Assembly (NCBI GenBank): GCA_041668045.1
Contig: JBAYDV010000072.1
Span: 1 to 10,766, forward strand
Reading direction: 5' to 3'
Length of the DNA: 10,766 bases
Origin: JBAYDV01 sp041668045
GTDB taxonomy: Bacteria > Bacteroidota > Bacteroidia > Bacteroidales > UBA932
Shown one piece after another: positions 1 through 9,600 of this stretch. Made by a program: the position numbers and the translations under genes. The stretch's first letter is position 1. Each line of letters starts with the position of its first letter. Under the pieces are notes generated by a model. The model saw only the letters and a list, made by a program, of their open reading frames with translations, did not search any database and had not been told where the DNA came from.

Positions 1-948
1 ACTAATAGAGATATTAACATCGTATGGTTTTAATTCTTTGTTAATTTTATCAATTACTTTTCTGGTACGATGAGATAAATCAATCAGATTAGATTCTGAA
101 TCATTTCTAAGAGAGATAGTGATAGCATCTCTTCCATTTATTCTAGAATAAGAAGTTTCTTCTTTTAGTCCGAAATATACATTCGCTATATCCTTAAGAA
201 AAATAGGGCCCTGGGCTACAACTATATTTTTTAAATCTTCAACTTTAGAATATGGTGCACTTACATGTATAAAATAATTTTTATTATTATGGTCTATATA
301 TCCAACAAAAGTTTTTTCCTGAGTGTTTTGTTGTAATATATTAGCTATTTTATTCGGAGTTAAATTTAAAGCATCACATTTATCGTTATCGAGTTGAATC
401 TCAATGGCTTTCTCACGTCCTCCATATATTTCTGCCGCAGCTATACCGTCTATATTCTCAATGTCTTTTATGACTTTTTCATCGATAATATTTCTTACTC
501 TATCTATCCCTCCTTCTCCTGTTACTTTCAAAGTCATCAATTGGTTTTTCATCTGGTCAAGATTCACTTTTTGAACAGATATAGTATAGTTATCAGGAAT
601 ATTTAAGGCAGTTTCCTTCATCTTCTCTTGAAGTTTCAGAGAAGCTATTTTGAAATTTACATTGTTTTTAAAACTAATTTGAATATTTGAATATCTAGAA
701 TTTATAGTAGTACTAATTTTATCGACTCCTGAAATAGAACTGATCGCTCCTTCTACAGGAATAATGGCTTCTGATTCTATGATAGCAGGTGACATATCTT
801 GGTTAGAAGATACCCTTACGAAAAGAATAGGAAGTTCTGCATTAGGTAATAATTCTACTTTTAGCTGTTTATAAGAGAAAAGACCTAGAAAGGTCAATGC
901 TATAAACAGCATACATATAGTGATTTTCTTTGATATAGTGATATTCAT
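1..948 (-). CDS. RND efflux pump inner-membrane subunit 2, N-terminal part (cut by left window edge)
   Basis: This is the second RND-family permease of the operon. It would act as a proton-driven inner-membrane pump docked to the adaptor and TolC-type channel encoded upstream. I translated it by hand from the ATG at 948: 316 codons stay open to base 1, about 30% of the usual 1,000-1,050 residues. A first membrane helix lies at about residues 8-26, followed by the typical V-E-L-L-P-N-A-E-L-P segment (31-40), which aligns with V-D-L-L-P-D in its neighbour. The first porter domains follow, ending in the L-K-D-I-A-N-V stretch (251-257) found at this place in RND pumps. The start is six bases after the stop of the upstream RND gene, so translation is probably coupled. 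The protein differs clearly from that neighbour, so this is an old paralogue rather than a recent duplicate. The membrane relay residues are outside the window, so ion coupling cannot be judged. The RND call is firm; the substrate is unknown. Confidence 0.93.
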   Translation of the reverse strand, partial: MNITISKKITICMLFIALTFLGLFSYKQLKVELLPNAELPILFVRVSSNQDMSPAIIESEAIIPVEGAISSISGVDKISTTINSRYSNIQISFKNNVNFKIASLKLQEKMKETALNIPDNYTISVQKVNLDQMKNQLMTLKVTGEGGIDRVRNIIDEKVIKDIENIDGIAAAEIYGGREKAIEIQLDNDKCDALNLTPNKIANILQQNTQEKTFVGYIDHNNKNYFIHVSAPYSKVEDLKNIVVAQGPIFLKDIANVYFGLKEETSYSRINGRDAITISLRNDSESNLIDLSHRTRKVIDKINKELKPYDVNISIS

Positions 949-954
949 ATCTAA

Positions 955-3900
955 TTAATCCCTTCTTTTTAATAATTTTTGTTTAGTGTTTTCTAAAACA
1001 TAATATACGCAAGGTATTACTATTAAACTCATTAAGGTGGAAGTAATCAAACCTCCGATAACTGCTATTGCCATAGGAGACCTTAATGACGTAGCTTCTC
1101 CAAAACTAAAAGTTAAAGGAAGAAGTGCTAAGATGGTAGTAGCTGTCGTCATTAAAATAGGTCGGATTCTTTGACCTCCAGCTTCTACAATAGCTTCTGA
1201 AAGTGATAGTTTAGTAGCCTTTAATTGATTCGTCCTATCTACTAATAAAATAGAATTATTAACAGCTATACCTGCTAGCATTATAACACCAATTAATCCC
1301 ATTATATTCATTGAATGCCCCGTTATTATAAATAATAAAACAGCGCCTACCCCTGCTAAAGGAATGGTTAATAAAATAGTGAAAGGATGAAGTAAAGATT
1401 CAAATTGAGAAGCCATAACCATATAAACTAAGACAATGGATAATAGGAGAGCAAGTATAAGACTTGAAAGAGATTTCTGTCTCATTTCTTCTTCTCCTGT
1501 AACTTTTATTGAATAATTTTCAGGCAAATTAATATTTGCTATTTCACTATTTATTCTTTTGGCTACTTTATCAAGTGATTCATCTCCTCGAATATCAGCA
1601 TTTATTTTGCAAATTCTATGTTGATTTCTTCTAAGTATCTCTTTAGGAGCATAAGCGAAATCCAAATTCGCTATTTCTTGAAGAAGAAAGCTTTTATTTC
1701 CTTGAGTTATCGTTATATTCTTTAATTCTTCAAGAGATGTTTTAGGAAGTTTGATAATTATATCCTTCATCTCTCCGAAAGATTCTATTTTACCAGCATT
1801 TCTACCTTCAAGATAATCCTGTATTTGGCTAACTATAGTAGTAGCGGTAATATTATTAATACCTGCAATTTCTCTTTTAAGAGAAATATCTATTTCCGGA
1901 GCACCCTTTTCATTACTAGTAGTAATATTTCTTAATATAGATAAATTTGAAATTTTAGCGACTACTTCATTTGATATAGTATCTAGTTTATCTAAATCAT
2001 CACCTTTTATCTCTATTACTATAGGAGAACTTTCATCATTAAATAATGTCGTTAAATTATTATCTTCATTCTTAAAAGTAACATCGAATGATTGACTCTC
2101 TTTAGCTAGGTTGGTTATTTGAGCTATTATTTGACTCATTCTATGGTTGCCCTTAGGTAGGATAACTTTTATACTGGCTGAGTTTTCTCCTTCTAGAACA
2201 TCACCTTTATCTGCACTATTACTTCCTATGTGTGAGTATATTACAGTGGAAGAATCTTGTGCTATATTGTATATATATTCTTCAAGAGTCTGTACAGTGG
2301 TAGCTGTTCTTTCTAATCTAGTACCTTCCGAAAGTTTAACTTTCATGCTTACTACATTGCCATTCAGAGACGGCATAAATTCAGTTCCCATTAGAGGAAG
2401 TAGAAGGAATGTAGCTATCAAGATAGCTGTAGATATAGCTATAACTAACCATTTATGAGTTAAAATCCTTTTCAGAAATTTCTTATATTTTGTGAATTCG
2501 ATGGCTTTAGATTTAGATACTTTTTGTTTAGATGTTTTATTCCTGTAAAAAGTATTATAAAGCGTTGGAATTACGAAAATGGCTACAAGTAATGATGATA
2601 CAAGGGAGAAAGTTACGGTCCATGCCTGGTCTTTAAATAATTCTCCAGAGGCTCCATGTAAATATACGATAGGAAGGAATACTACGATCGTAGTAAGAGT
2701 TGAGGAAATAATAGCACCAGCTACTTCAGATGTTCCCCTTACTGCAGCATCTTTTACAAGAAGACCCCTCTCTCTATTTCTAAATATACTTTCTATAACT
2801 ACTATCGCATTATCAACTAACATACCAGCTCCAAGTGCTAAACCTCCTAAGGTCATAATATTTAGACTCAGACCTGTAAAATACATTAAACTAAAAGTAG
2901 CTATTATAGAAATTGGCATAGCTAATGAAATAATCAATGTCGTACCTGCAGCTCTTAAGAAGAAAAATAAGACTATAACAGCTAGTAAAATACCTATGAG
3001 AGCTCCACTTTTTACTTCATTAATAGAATTCTCTATAAAAGAGCCTTGGTTACTAACCATTTTAAGTTTATATCCAGGAAGAGATTTCTCGATAGATATT
3101 AATTCATCCTTTACTCCATTAACTGCTTTTACAGTGTTATATTCTCTTTCTTTATATATTGATAAACCTATGCATCTTTTACCATTCAATCTTACTATGC
3201 TATTAGGCTCTGCATTTTCATATGTAATATTTGCTACTTCTTTTAAATAAATAGGAGCCTTCCATATATTACGAGTGCTAGTGTTTTCTGTTTGATTAAT
3301 AATAGGCTTATAACCAACTATTAAATTTTGGAATGCTTCGATATCTATTAATGAGGTTTGACCCTTGACGAGATAATTAATGCCCATATCACTAACTCTT
3401 CCACCTGAAATTACTTTATTATTATTTTCAATAGTGGAGGCTATTTGGTCAACACTTAGTCCAAAAGCTTTTAACTTATATGGGTCAGTCTTAATAGCAA
3501 GAGTATTATATTCGGCACCAGAGATAGTAACTTCTGCTATTCCATCTACTCTTATAAGATCTGTTCTAATATAATTTTCAGCTATTTTTCTTATATCAGA
3601 CATGTCGTTTACATCATCATTATATAAAGCGACCTGAGCGACTGGATCTGAATTCGGGTCATGCTGAGTGATAGTTATATAATCAATTTTAGAATTTTGA
3701 AGAAATGGATTTATAGCTTTTTGCAAATCTATATAAGCATCATCCATATCTTTTGACCATGCATATTCTACTGTGATTCTAGCAGAACCAGAATGTATCT
3801 CTGAAGATACATTTGTAACTTTATTCTGTCTAACAGCCATAGCTTCAATCTGTTCGACATAATTCTTTTCAATGTCTTCAGGTGGCCTTTCTCCAATCTC

Positions 3901-4050
3901 TAATTCAATAAAGAGTTTGGGATTATTGATGTCTGGAAGTAAATCAACTCCTAAACGATCATATGATATTTTACCAAGTAATAATACCGCGCAGACTATC
4001 ATTAATATAGTAACTGGATTATCTATGGCAAATCTTACGATTTTCTTCAT
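955..4050 (-). CDS. RND efflux pump inner-membrane subunit 1 (AcrB/MdtB-like, HAE-type)
   Basis: This is a complete 1,031-residue RND permease, full length for the family, expected to be a proton-driven exporter in the inner membrane. The first helix is at about 12-30, followed by V-D-L-L-P-D (35-40). A first porter region (about 40-340) leads to a membrane bundle at about 347-500. The second half repeats the plan: a helix at about 533-553, a porter region to about 855, then helices from 860 to 1018. The helix-4 relay motif reads G-M-L-V-D-N-A-I-V-V-I-E (409-420), keeping the first of the two AcrB aspartates (D413) and replacing the second with N414. The matching helix-10 site reads G-I-A-V-N-N-S-I-L-L-V-D (927-938), with asparagine where AcrB has lysine. 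Both variants are common in HAE-like pumps of Bacteroidota and Firmicutes. The hydrophobic relay and the Q-F-E-S-L-L segment (882-887) argue against a CzcA/CusA metal pump, though not decisively. The start codon shares one base with the adaptor stop (TAATG). Confidence 0.96.
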   Translation of the reverse strand: MKKIVRFAIDNPVTILMIVCAVLLLGKISYDRLGVDLLPDINNPKLFIELEIGERPPEDIEKNYVEQIEAMAVRQNKVTNVSSEIHSGSARITVEYAWSKDMDDAYIDLQKAINPFLQNSKIDYITITQHDPNSDPVAQVALYNDDVNDMSDIRKIAENYIRTDLIRVDGIAEVTISGAEYNTLAIKTDPYKLKAFGLSVDQIASTIENNNKVISGGRVSDMGINYLVKGQTSLIDIEAFQNLIVGYKPIINQTENTSTRNIWKAPIYLKEVANITYENAEPNSIVRLNGKRCIGLSIYKEREYNTVKAVNGVKDELISIEKSLPGYKLKMVSNQGSFIENSINEVKSGALIGILLAVIVLFFFLRAAGTTLIISLAMPISIIATFSLMYFTGLSLNIMTLGGLALGAGMLVDNAIVVIESIFRNRERGLLVKDAAVRGTSEVAGAIISSTLTTIVVFLPIVYLHGASGELFKDQAWTVTFSLVSSLLVAIFVIPTLYNTFYRNKTSKQKVSKSKAIEFTKYKKFLKRILTHKWLVIAISTAILIATFLLLPLMGTEFMPSLNGNVVSMKVKLSEGTRLERTATTVQTLEEYIYNIAQDSSTVIYSHIGSNSADKGDVLEGENSASIKVILPKGNHRMSQIIAQITNLAKESQSFDVTFKNEDNNLTTLFNDESSPIVIEIKGDDLDKLDTISNEVVAKISNLSILRNITTSNEKGAPEIDISLKREIAGINNITATTIVSQIQDYLEGRNAGKIESFGEMKDIIIKLPKTSLEELKNITITQGNKSFLLQEIANLDFAYAPKEILRRNQHRICKINADIRGDESLDKVAKRINSEIANINLPENYSIKVTGEEEMRQKSLSSLILALLLSIVLVYMVMASQFESLLHPFTILLTIPLAGVGAVLLFIITGHSMNIMGLIGVIMLAGIAVNNSILLVDRTNQLKATKLSLSEAIVEAGGQRIRPILMTTATTILALLPLTFSFGEATSLRSPMAIAVIGGLITSTLMSLIVIPCVYYVLENTKQKLLKRRD

Positions 4051-5132
4051 TATCTGTTTACCTTAATGTTACTATTATCTTTTAAAGTTTCGTATCCTTT
4101 CGTAATAATGTTATCCCCGAATTTTAGTCCAGAAAGAACTTCAACATAATTTTCATCTTCTAATCCTGTTTTTATATAACGAACCTTAGCTTGATTTTTA
4201 TCGGCTATAAATACATACTTTCTATTACGTTGAGTCATGACTATTTCTTTAGGTATAACTATAGTAGATGTGTGGGTTTCTACTAATATATCAGCCTTAA
4301 TGAACATTCCAGGTCTAAGCATTAGTTTAGAATTGTTAATAAGTATTTTACTTTTATAAGTTCTTGTTTCTAGACTAATGGCAGGAGAAATTTCGGAAAT
4401 TACTCCTTTCAGGGTGTCATTTGGTATGGTATAATGAGTAATGTTTACATGCTGTCCAGTCTTTATTTGATTAATGGTACTTTCTGGAAGATTACATTCT
4501 ATAAGAAGATGTGTATAGTCCATAACTGAAAAAATATCTTGACCCTGGTCTATTTTAACATTTTGAGTAAAATATGGTAAATCTGTAATAATTCCAGAAA
4601 TAGGAGTACTTATAGACATCTTTTTTAGGTTGATGATAGCATTATCATAACTTGTCTGAGCATTCATGACTTTAACTTCATTTTGACGTAATTCATTGAG
4701 AGTAACTCCACCTTTTTCATATAAAGCTTTCTCTTTTATCTGTTCTTGTTTCGCTAGTTGAAGATCTAATTTTTTAGCTTCTACACCTGTTTGATTAACA
4801 TAAGCTTCATCTTCTAATTTGACTATAACTTCATCTTTATAGACTTTATCCCCAAGTTTATATTGCTGGTGAGTTCTAGGATTTATTTGTAAGATGTAAT
4901 TACCTTGAATCTCTGATTTTAAAGATGCTTCTTTGATAGGTAGTGCACTACCGTAAGTGTTGATATATTTACTTATGTCTCTTTTAGTTAATTCTTGTAT
5001 ATATACATTTGTAGATATATCATTAGAATTCATATTAACATTAGAATTACATGAGTAAAAAGTGAATAACGAAGAAAAGCATATCACAGATGCTAATAGA
5101 ATATGATTGAATTTATTAATATTATTTTTCAT
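4050..5132 (-). CDS. RND periplasmic adaptor (membrane fusion protein), predicted lipoprotein
   Basis: This 360-residue protein is an AcrA/MdtA/HlyD-type adaptor that would bridge the RND pump and the TolC-type channel across the periplasm. Residues 1-27 form a lipoprotein signal peptide: lysine/asparagine-rich start, hydrophobic core, then F-Y-S-C with C28 as the likely acylated cysteine (a loose lipobox of the kind seen in Bacteroidota). An asparagine/serine-rich linker follows without the acidic run typical of surface export, so it probably stays on the periplasmic side. Lipoyl half-motifs lie at about 64-110 and 173-205 around a short alpha-hairpin (about 112-172). A beta-barrel domain (about 206-284) contains L-R-P-G-M-F (272-277), and a membrane-proximal domain runs from 286 to the end. 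The start overlaps the TolC gene by 11 bases and the stop overlaps the RND start by one base, implying translational coupling and stoichiometric production. It is the only adaptor seen here, so both RND subunits probably use it. Confidence 0.93.
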   Translation of the reverse strand: MKNNINKFNHILLASVICFSSLFTFYSCNSNVNMNSNDISTNVYIQELTKRDISKYINTYGSALPIKEASLKSEIQGNYILQINPRTHQQYKLGDKVYKDEVIVKLEDEAYVNQTGVEAKKLDLQLAKQEQIKEKALYEKGGVTLNELRQNEVKVMNAQTSYDNAIINLKKMSISTPISGIITDLPYFTQNVKIDQGQDIFSVMDYTHLLIECNLPESTINQIKTGQHVNITHYTIPNDTLKGVISEISPAISLETRTYKSKILINNSKLMLRPGMFIKADILVETHTSTIVIPKEIVMTQRNRKYVFIADKNQAKVRYIKTGLEDENYVEVLSGLKFGDNIITKGYETLKDNSNIKVNR

Positions 5133-6624
5133 GGGAATTATATTTTTTGTCTAAATTATCTAAATCTTGAATAGGAACAATAGCTTCATTTTTCTCAAAA
5201 TCGTATAAAGAAAGAATTTTAAGATTCAATAATTCTAATTTATAATTAATAAGAGCTTGAGAATAAGATATTTTTTTATTGGAAAGTTGAGTTTGGTATT
5301 GATTCATATCCATACCTGATAAATCTCCTTGTCGATATTTTATCAAATTTAAATCATAAGTATATTGTGCATTCTTAACACTTTGTTTAGCGATATCAAT
5401 CTGACGAGATAAATTCTCTAGATTTCTAGCAACTTCTCTAATATTTAATTCTATATCAATTAGTTCTGATTTGCCCTGGACTTCATTAATCTCAATGGAC
5501 TTTTGTTGGGCCGCTATTCTTGCTTTTTTTTCACCCCAATCAAAGATAGGGACAGAAAAGGTTAGAGCTATAGCAGGACTTGTAGTAGGAGTGTCATATA
5601 TATTAGAAAAATCTCTATGATTTCCAGTAACACCAATTGATAAAGATAAATCTCCTTTAAATTCATTTAATGCGCGAGTTTTAATTAATTGTTCTTCTAA
5701 TTGTTTAGTCGTAATTTCTCGCTGTCTTAATTCAAGTCTAGAATCTAAACCATGTTGAATGGCTTTTTCCAGACTAATATTTACTTTATTAGTTATTATA
5801 GTGGAGGTAACTTGTAAATCCTCATTTAGAGGGATACCAAGACTCTTTTTTAGATTATCTTTAGCATTCTCTAGAGTTACTTTTTTTTCTTCTAAAGAAG
5901 ATTCTGCAGATGAAAGATTTATTTCAGCTTGAAATAACTCTTCTTTAGCTGCTAAATCAGCATCTACCTTACTTTTAATTATACCATAATTATCACTTGC
6001 ATTCTTATATTCTACCTCAGATATTTCTAGTTTACTCTGAGCCATATAGACATTGTAAAATTGAGTGCTAATTTGTTTTTCTGTTTCTAATTTTTGAAGA
6101 GCATAACTAATATTAGCATTCTCATAATCATATTTTATGTCTTGCATCTCCATTTTCTGTGTATTATAAGTAAAAAGAGGCTGCGTGAACTGTAAATATA
6201 GATCATTTGTAAACGATTTATTATTATTCTCTATATCACTAACAGTAGAATTATTATTTTGCCATCCAAATTTATTTATTAGAGATACAGTACCATCAGT
6301 CCAAGGAATAGGTTGTTGTATTTTTAATGTACCATTGGTCGAAAAATTTTCATTGGTGTACCATTGAGATAATCTATTATCAAATTTTCTATTTTTACTA
6401 TAAGATATAGGTGATAAACTTAAAGAAAATTGAGATTTCATAGAAGCTTGTTGAGCGATAAGAATCTGTCTATATTTAAGCAAATTAAGATATGAAGTTT
6501 TCAGATCTGGACTATTTTCTCGTGCTATCTCCAATGCTTTATCGATAGTCAGAACATGTTGAGCCATCATATTAGAGGAACAACATATACTCAATATAAA
6601 AATTAGTATTTTTTTTGACTTCAT
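5122..6624 (-). CDS. TolC-family outer membrane efflux protein
   Basis: This 500-residue protein belongs to the outer membrane factor family. Trimers of such proteins form the outer-membrane beta-barrel and periplasmic alpha-tunnel of tripartite pumps. A Sec signal peptide covers about residues 1-21 (K-S-K-K start, hydrophobic core, likely cut after M-M-A before Q22). The mature protein opens with L-T-I-D-K-A-L-E-I-A, the usual start of this family. Two structural repeats follow (about 26-260 and 275-475) with long heptad-like helices rich in Q, E, N and K. The second ends in the typical Y-R-Q-G-D-L-S motif (about residue 430) and a glutamine/asparagine-rich final helix. A C-terminal tail after about residue 475 is predicted to be periplasmic. 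Length is normal. The gene lies 38 bases after the permease gene and overlaps the adaptor by 11 bases. It holds three runs of eight adenines (coding strand), one at codons 3-6. Family call firm; substrate unknown. Confidence 0.95.
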   Translation of the reverse strand: MKSKKILIFILSICCSSNMMAQHVLTIDKALEIARENSPDLKTSYLNLLKYRQILIAQQASMKSQFSLSLSPISYSKNRKFDNRLSQWYTNENFSTNGTLKIQQPIPWTDGTVSLINKFGWQNNNSTVSDIENNNKSFTNDLYLQFTQPLFTYNTQKMEMQDIKYDYENANISYALQKLETEKQISTQFYNVYMAQSKLEISEVEYKNASDNYGIIKSKVDADLAAKEELFQAEINLSSAESSLEEKKVTLENAKDNLKKSLGIPLNEDLQVTSTIITNKVNISLEKAIQHGLDSRLELRQREITTKQLEEQLIKTRALNEFKGDLSLSIGVTGNHRDFSNIYDTPTTSPAIALTFSVPIFDWGEKKARIAAQQKSIEINEVQGKSELIDIELNIREVARNLENLSRQIDIAKQSVKNAQYTYDLNLIKYRQGDLSGMDMNQYQTQLSNKKISYSQALINYKLELLNLKILSLYDFEKNEAIVPIQDLDNLDKKYNSHEK

Positions 6625-6662
6625 TAGTTATATAATATTAACAAGTTAATAATTAGTTTCTT
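6625..6662 (-). other. Short AT-rich gap between permease and TolC genes with a small near-perfect palindrome
   Basis: This is the widest gap between genes in the window (38 bases). It contains the inverted repeat TATTAAC-AA-GTTAATA at 6636-6651 (7-base arms, 2-base spacer), ending 12 bases upstream of the TolC start codon. The loop is too short and the arms too AT-rich for a good terminator, and no U-run follows. No Bacteroidota-type promoter (TTTG with TAnnTTTG) fits in the space. It might be a regulator site or weak mRNA structure, or chance in an AT-rich gap. It marks the boundary between the ABC half and the RND half of the operon. Confidence 0.25.
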
Positions 6663-9600
6663 TTAATAGTTAGTATCTCTTTTTTCAGCTTTTACGGCAT
6701 CTGCTATTACAGTACGTAAATTGGTTTTATTATTTAAGGTTACAGTTACAGTGTCAGCATCAAAATAATAAGTTCCCAAAAGTGTCCATCCTTCAACTTT
6801 TTTGATTTTTAAATATGCTGCTTCATCATTACCTAAATAATGAACATTAAATTTATATTCGCCATTATCTTCATTCCTACGCCAATAAGATTTTATTTTA
6901 GAAACGAAATAATATAAATCATAACGCCCTTTCTCTTTAATAGGAATCTTCCAAGTGGCTGTCTTAGTCCCATTTCCCTTCTTTACTACATATGCAGAAC
7001 GAATATTTTCTCCATAAAAGTTTTCATTAGTAGTAAGTCTCCAATTAATTGGAGTGCCTCTCCATCCTATGCCTTGATATTTATATTTACTTTTTTCATA
7101 TTTATCAAGCATTTTAGGAAATATTCCTTCTAAATCAGGTTTTGAAATGCTAAACAAAGTAGAATCTTCATTATCTATGATTATTTCATTTTGAGAATTA
7201 TAAGATTCAGCAGGATAAAATATTATAGTATCCTTGTCTGTAATTCTTCCTTTTTTACGGATTAAATTTGATGCTCTTTTAGAAATAAGGGCAGGTAAAT
7301 TTTTCGAAATTCCAGTATTTATGGATACTTGTCTTGGAAACTCATCCCATAAAGTAATATATTCTTTAGCTGTATGAGCTGGAATGAATAACACTTTATG
7401 TTGACGTGGGTCCTCTATTTTGTTTTTAGTTTCTATTTCTATTAAAATATAACCATCTATATCAGAAATATTAGAGATTCTAATCTTTAGAACATAAGTT
7501 TCTCCATCTCTACCTTGTATATGTGTAATTCTAGCATTTCCAATATCATAATAAGGAAGAGGAACTTTAGAGTTAAAATCTTTAAGATTAGAATAAAGCT
7601 GAGTACCAGCTTCATCGTCTATCTTTTTTATTAAATCGCTAAAATCAATATTGGAAAATTTGCTATCATCCATTATTTTACGAACTAAATCATAACTAGC
7701 TTGATATCCTATTTTTTCTTGAAGAGGATACATTAAATGACGCATTTTGGCATCAACAAGATAATCTATTATATCATGATAATCTTCGTTAATTAGTAAA
7801 TCATTAAGATTATATTCATTCAATAAAAGATTTGCTTTCTCATTTCTAGTAATGCCAGCCATACGTCTTTCAAAACGATTATCATTTTGTTTCTTTTGAA
7901 TAAACAATTCCATTCCTCTATTTACAATAGGGGCTGTAGGATAAGAAATATTATATTTGTAATCGTATAGTTGAGGCAATAAGTAATAGGGATTAGAATT
8001 CGTTTTGTACTCTTGAGATTGATTCTCTCCAATTTGTATATTAATACCACTTCTTGCTGCATCATAACTTGACCTGAGAAACATATACTCTAATTTCCAT
8101 TTTAAAAAATTGTATGTCAGCGTAGTATCATTTGCATTTTTATCTTGACCCCATCTTTTATTTTGGTAAATATATTGATTTACATCCATACTCATGTGTA
8201 AACTCATTTCCGGATAAAATACCAATTCAGGTTGAAGTTGATCCTGAGCCAAAGTCCAAGTATGTTGATAACTATTAAAAGATGCAGGAACTTCCACCAT
8301 TGAGAATCGTTTAAAAGGATATTCTAATTGACTGCTACTTTCCACTTTTTGACGAGTTAAACGTATTAAAGCTGGAATTGAATCTCTAATCTTATCAATT
8401 GATTTTTCCAGGAAATTATGACCTTTAAAATAATTAATATAATAATCAGTACTATCAACAGTGATTTTAGTTTCTTGATAATCTCCAATGGTTAACGATA
8501 TATCTTTCAATTTTTCTTCTGGAGTAAACTGGAAAGAGTTATTTAAGCTGTCTTTATGGCAATAACCTTGAGAGATCGCCTTAAGGTTCGGTAGAGGATG
8601 GACATTTAAGTGGTACTGACTAAAAAAAGATTTCTGCCATTTAGCAGATGTGCTGCTAAATGTAGTACCCGCCCTAGGATACCAGCATATTTCAGGTGTA
8701 TATAAAAGAAAATTCTTTTCTTGAAAACAAAATTTAGTGTCAAAAGAAACAGTATTAGAAGACTGTTTCTTATAAAAACGTTTATTTCCGATATCCAGAT
8801 AGGCGAAATCATTTAAGGCACTTCCACTATAACTAAATTTAATAGAAACAGGAGTATCCTTAGGCAGAATCTTGGGATATACTATCTTAATAATCTGTTT
8901 ATATCTCTTATATTTTATATTTGGAATGGATGATGAAATACTAGTTATATTAAAACCGGGATTTAAAGAAAAAACGAAAGTCGAATCAGCTAATCTCGTA
9001 TGACCTTGTATTTTTACATTAGCATTTATTCCATCAGTAAGCTGTGTGACATCTATATCGTAATAATCTATTCCTATAGTAGAACTAGAAGTATATTTAT
9101 TGTTTAAATCAATATATTCTCGTCTATTATTATTCATTTTACTATAATGAGAGAGATAAGAAAAAGATAAAAGACCACCTATAACTATGAAAATAATTCC
9201 CATAGCTGTCCATTTATTTTTAGAATTTCTCGCATTGGAAAGTCTGGCGAATAAAGAAATAGTAAGAAATATAAAAGCAAAACCTAAAATTAGATAAAGA
9301 GACCTCTGAATTATAATTAGCTTAAGATTAGAAAATCCTACTATAGTAGATTTATATATAGGCATATTATAAGACATATAATCAAGCAAATAATGGAATT
9401 TATCTGCTAAATAAAAAAGGGTTACACCTATATAAGATAATAAAATAAGAAACGTTAATGCTTGATTTTTAATAATCATCATTATGAAAGTCGAAAATCC
9501 TATAATAAAAGTCAGAGTTGGGACTGAGATAATGACGAAGTAAATAAAATATGATAGTACATCAACAGAAGAATCCTTCCCAACTAAAGCGAAAATAGCT

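Noticed and set aside
2579..3250. A 223-codon open frame on the plus strand inside the complete RND gene, with smaller ones at 394-606, 2147-2458, 3380-3574, 3872-4066, 6185-6367 and 9775-10014
   Set aside because: They lie opposite well-supported RND, TolC or permease coding sequence and show no recognisable domain. They are chance antisense frames.
955..4050. Heavy-metal (CzcA/CusA-type) RND pump
   Set aside because: The helix-4 motif is V-D-N-A-I-V-V-I-E rather than the acidic/glycine pattern usual in metal pumps, and no methionine or histidine cluster stands out in the porter region or adaptor.
6560..6624. TolC-family protein as a lipoprotein, because of the two cysteines at residues 14-15
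   Set aside because: The residue before either cysteine is isoleucine or cysteine rather than small glycine, alanine or serine, and a better signal peptidase I site follows at M-M-A before Q22.
8606..8812. A 68-codon minus-strand open frame within the permease gene
   Set aside because: It is in another frame of a region where the main frame encodes the conserved W-Y-P block of the M1-like domain; its translation looks like an out-of-frame artefact.
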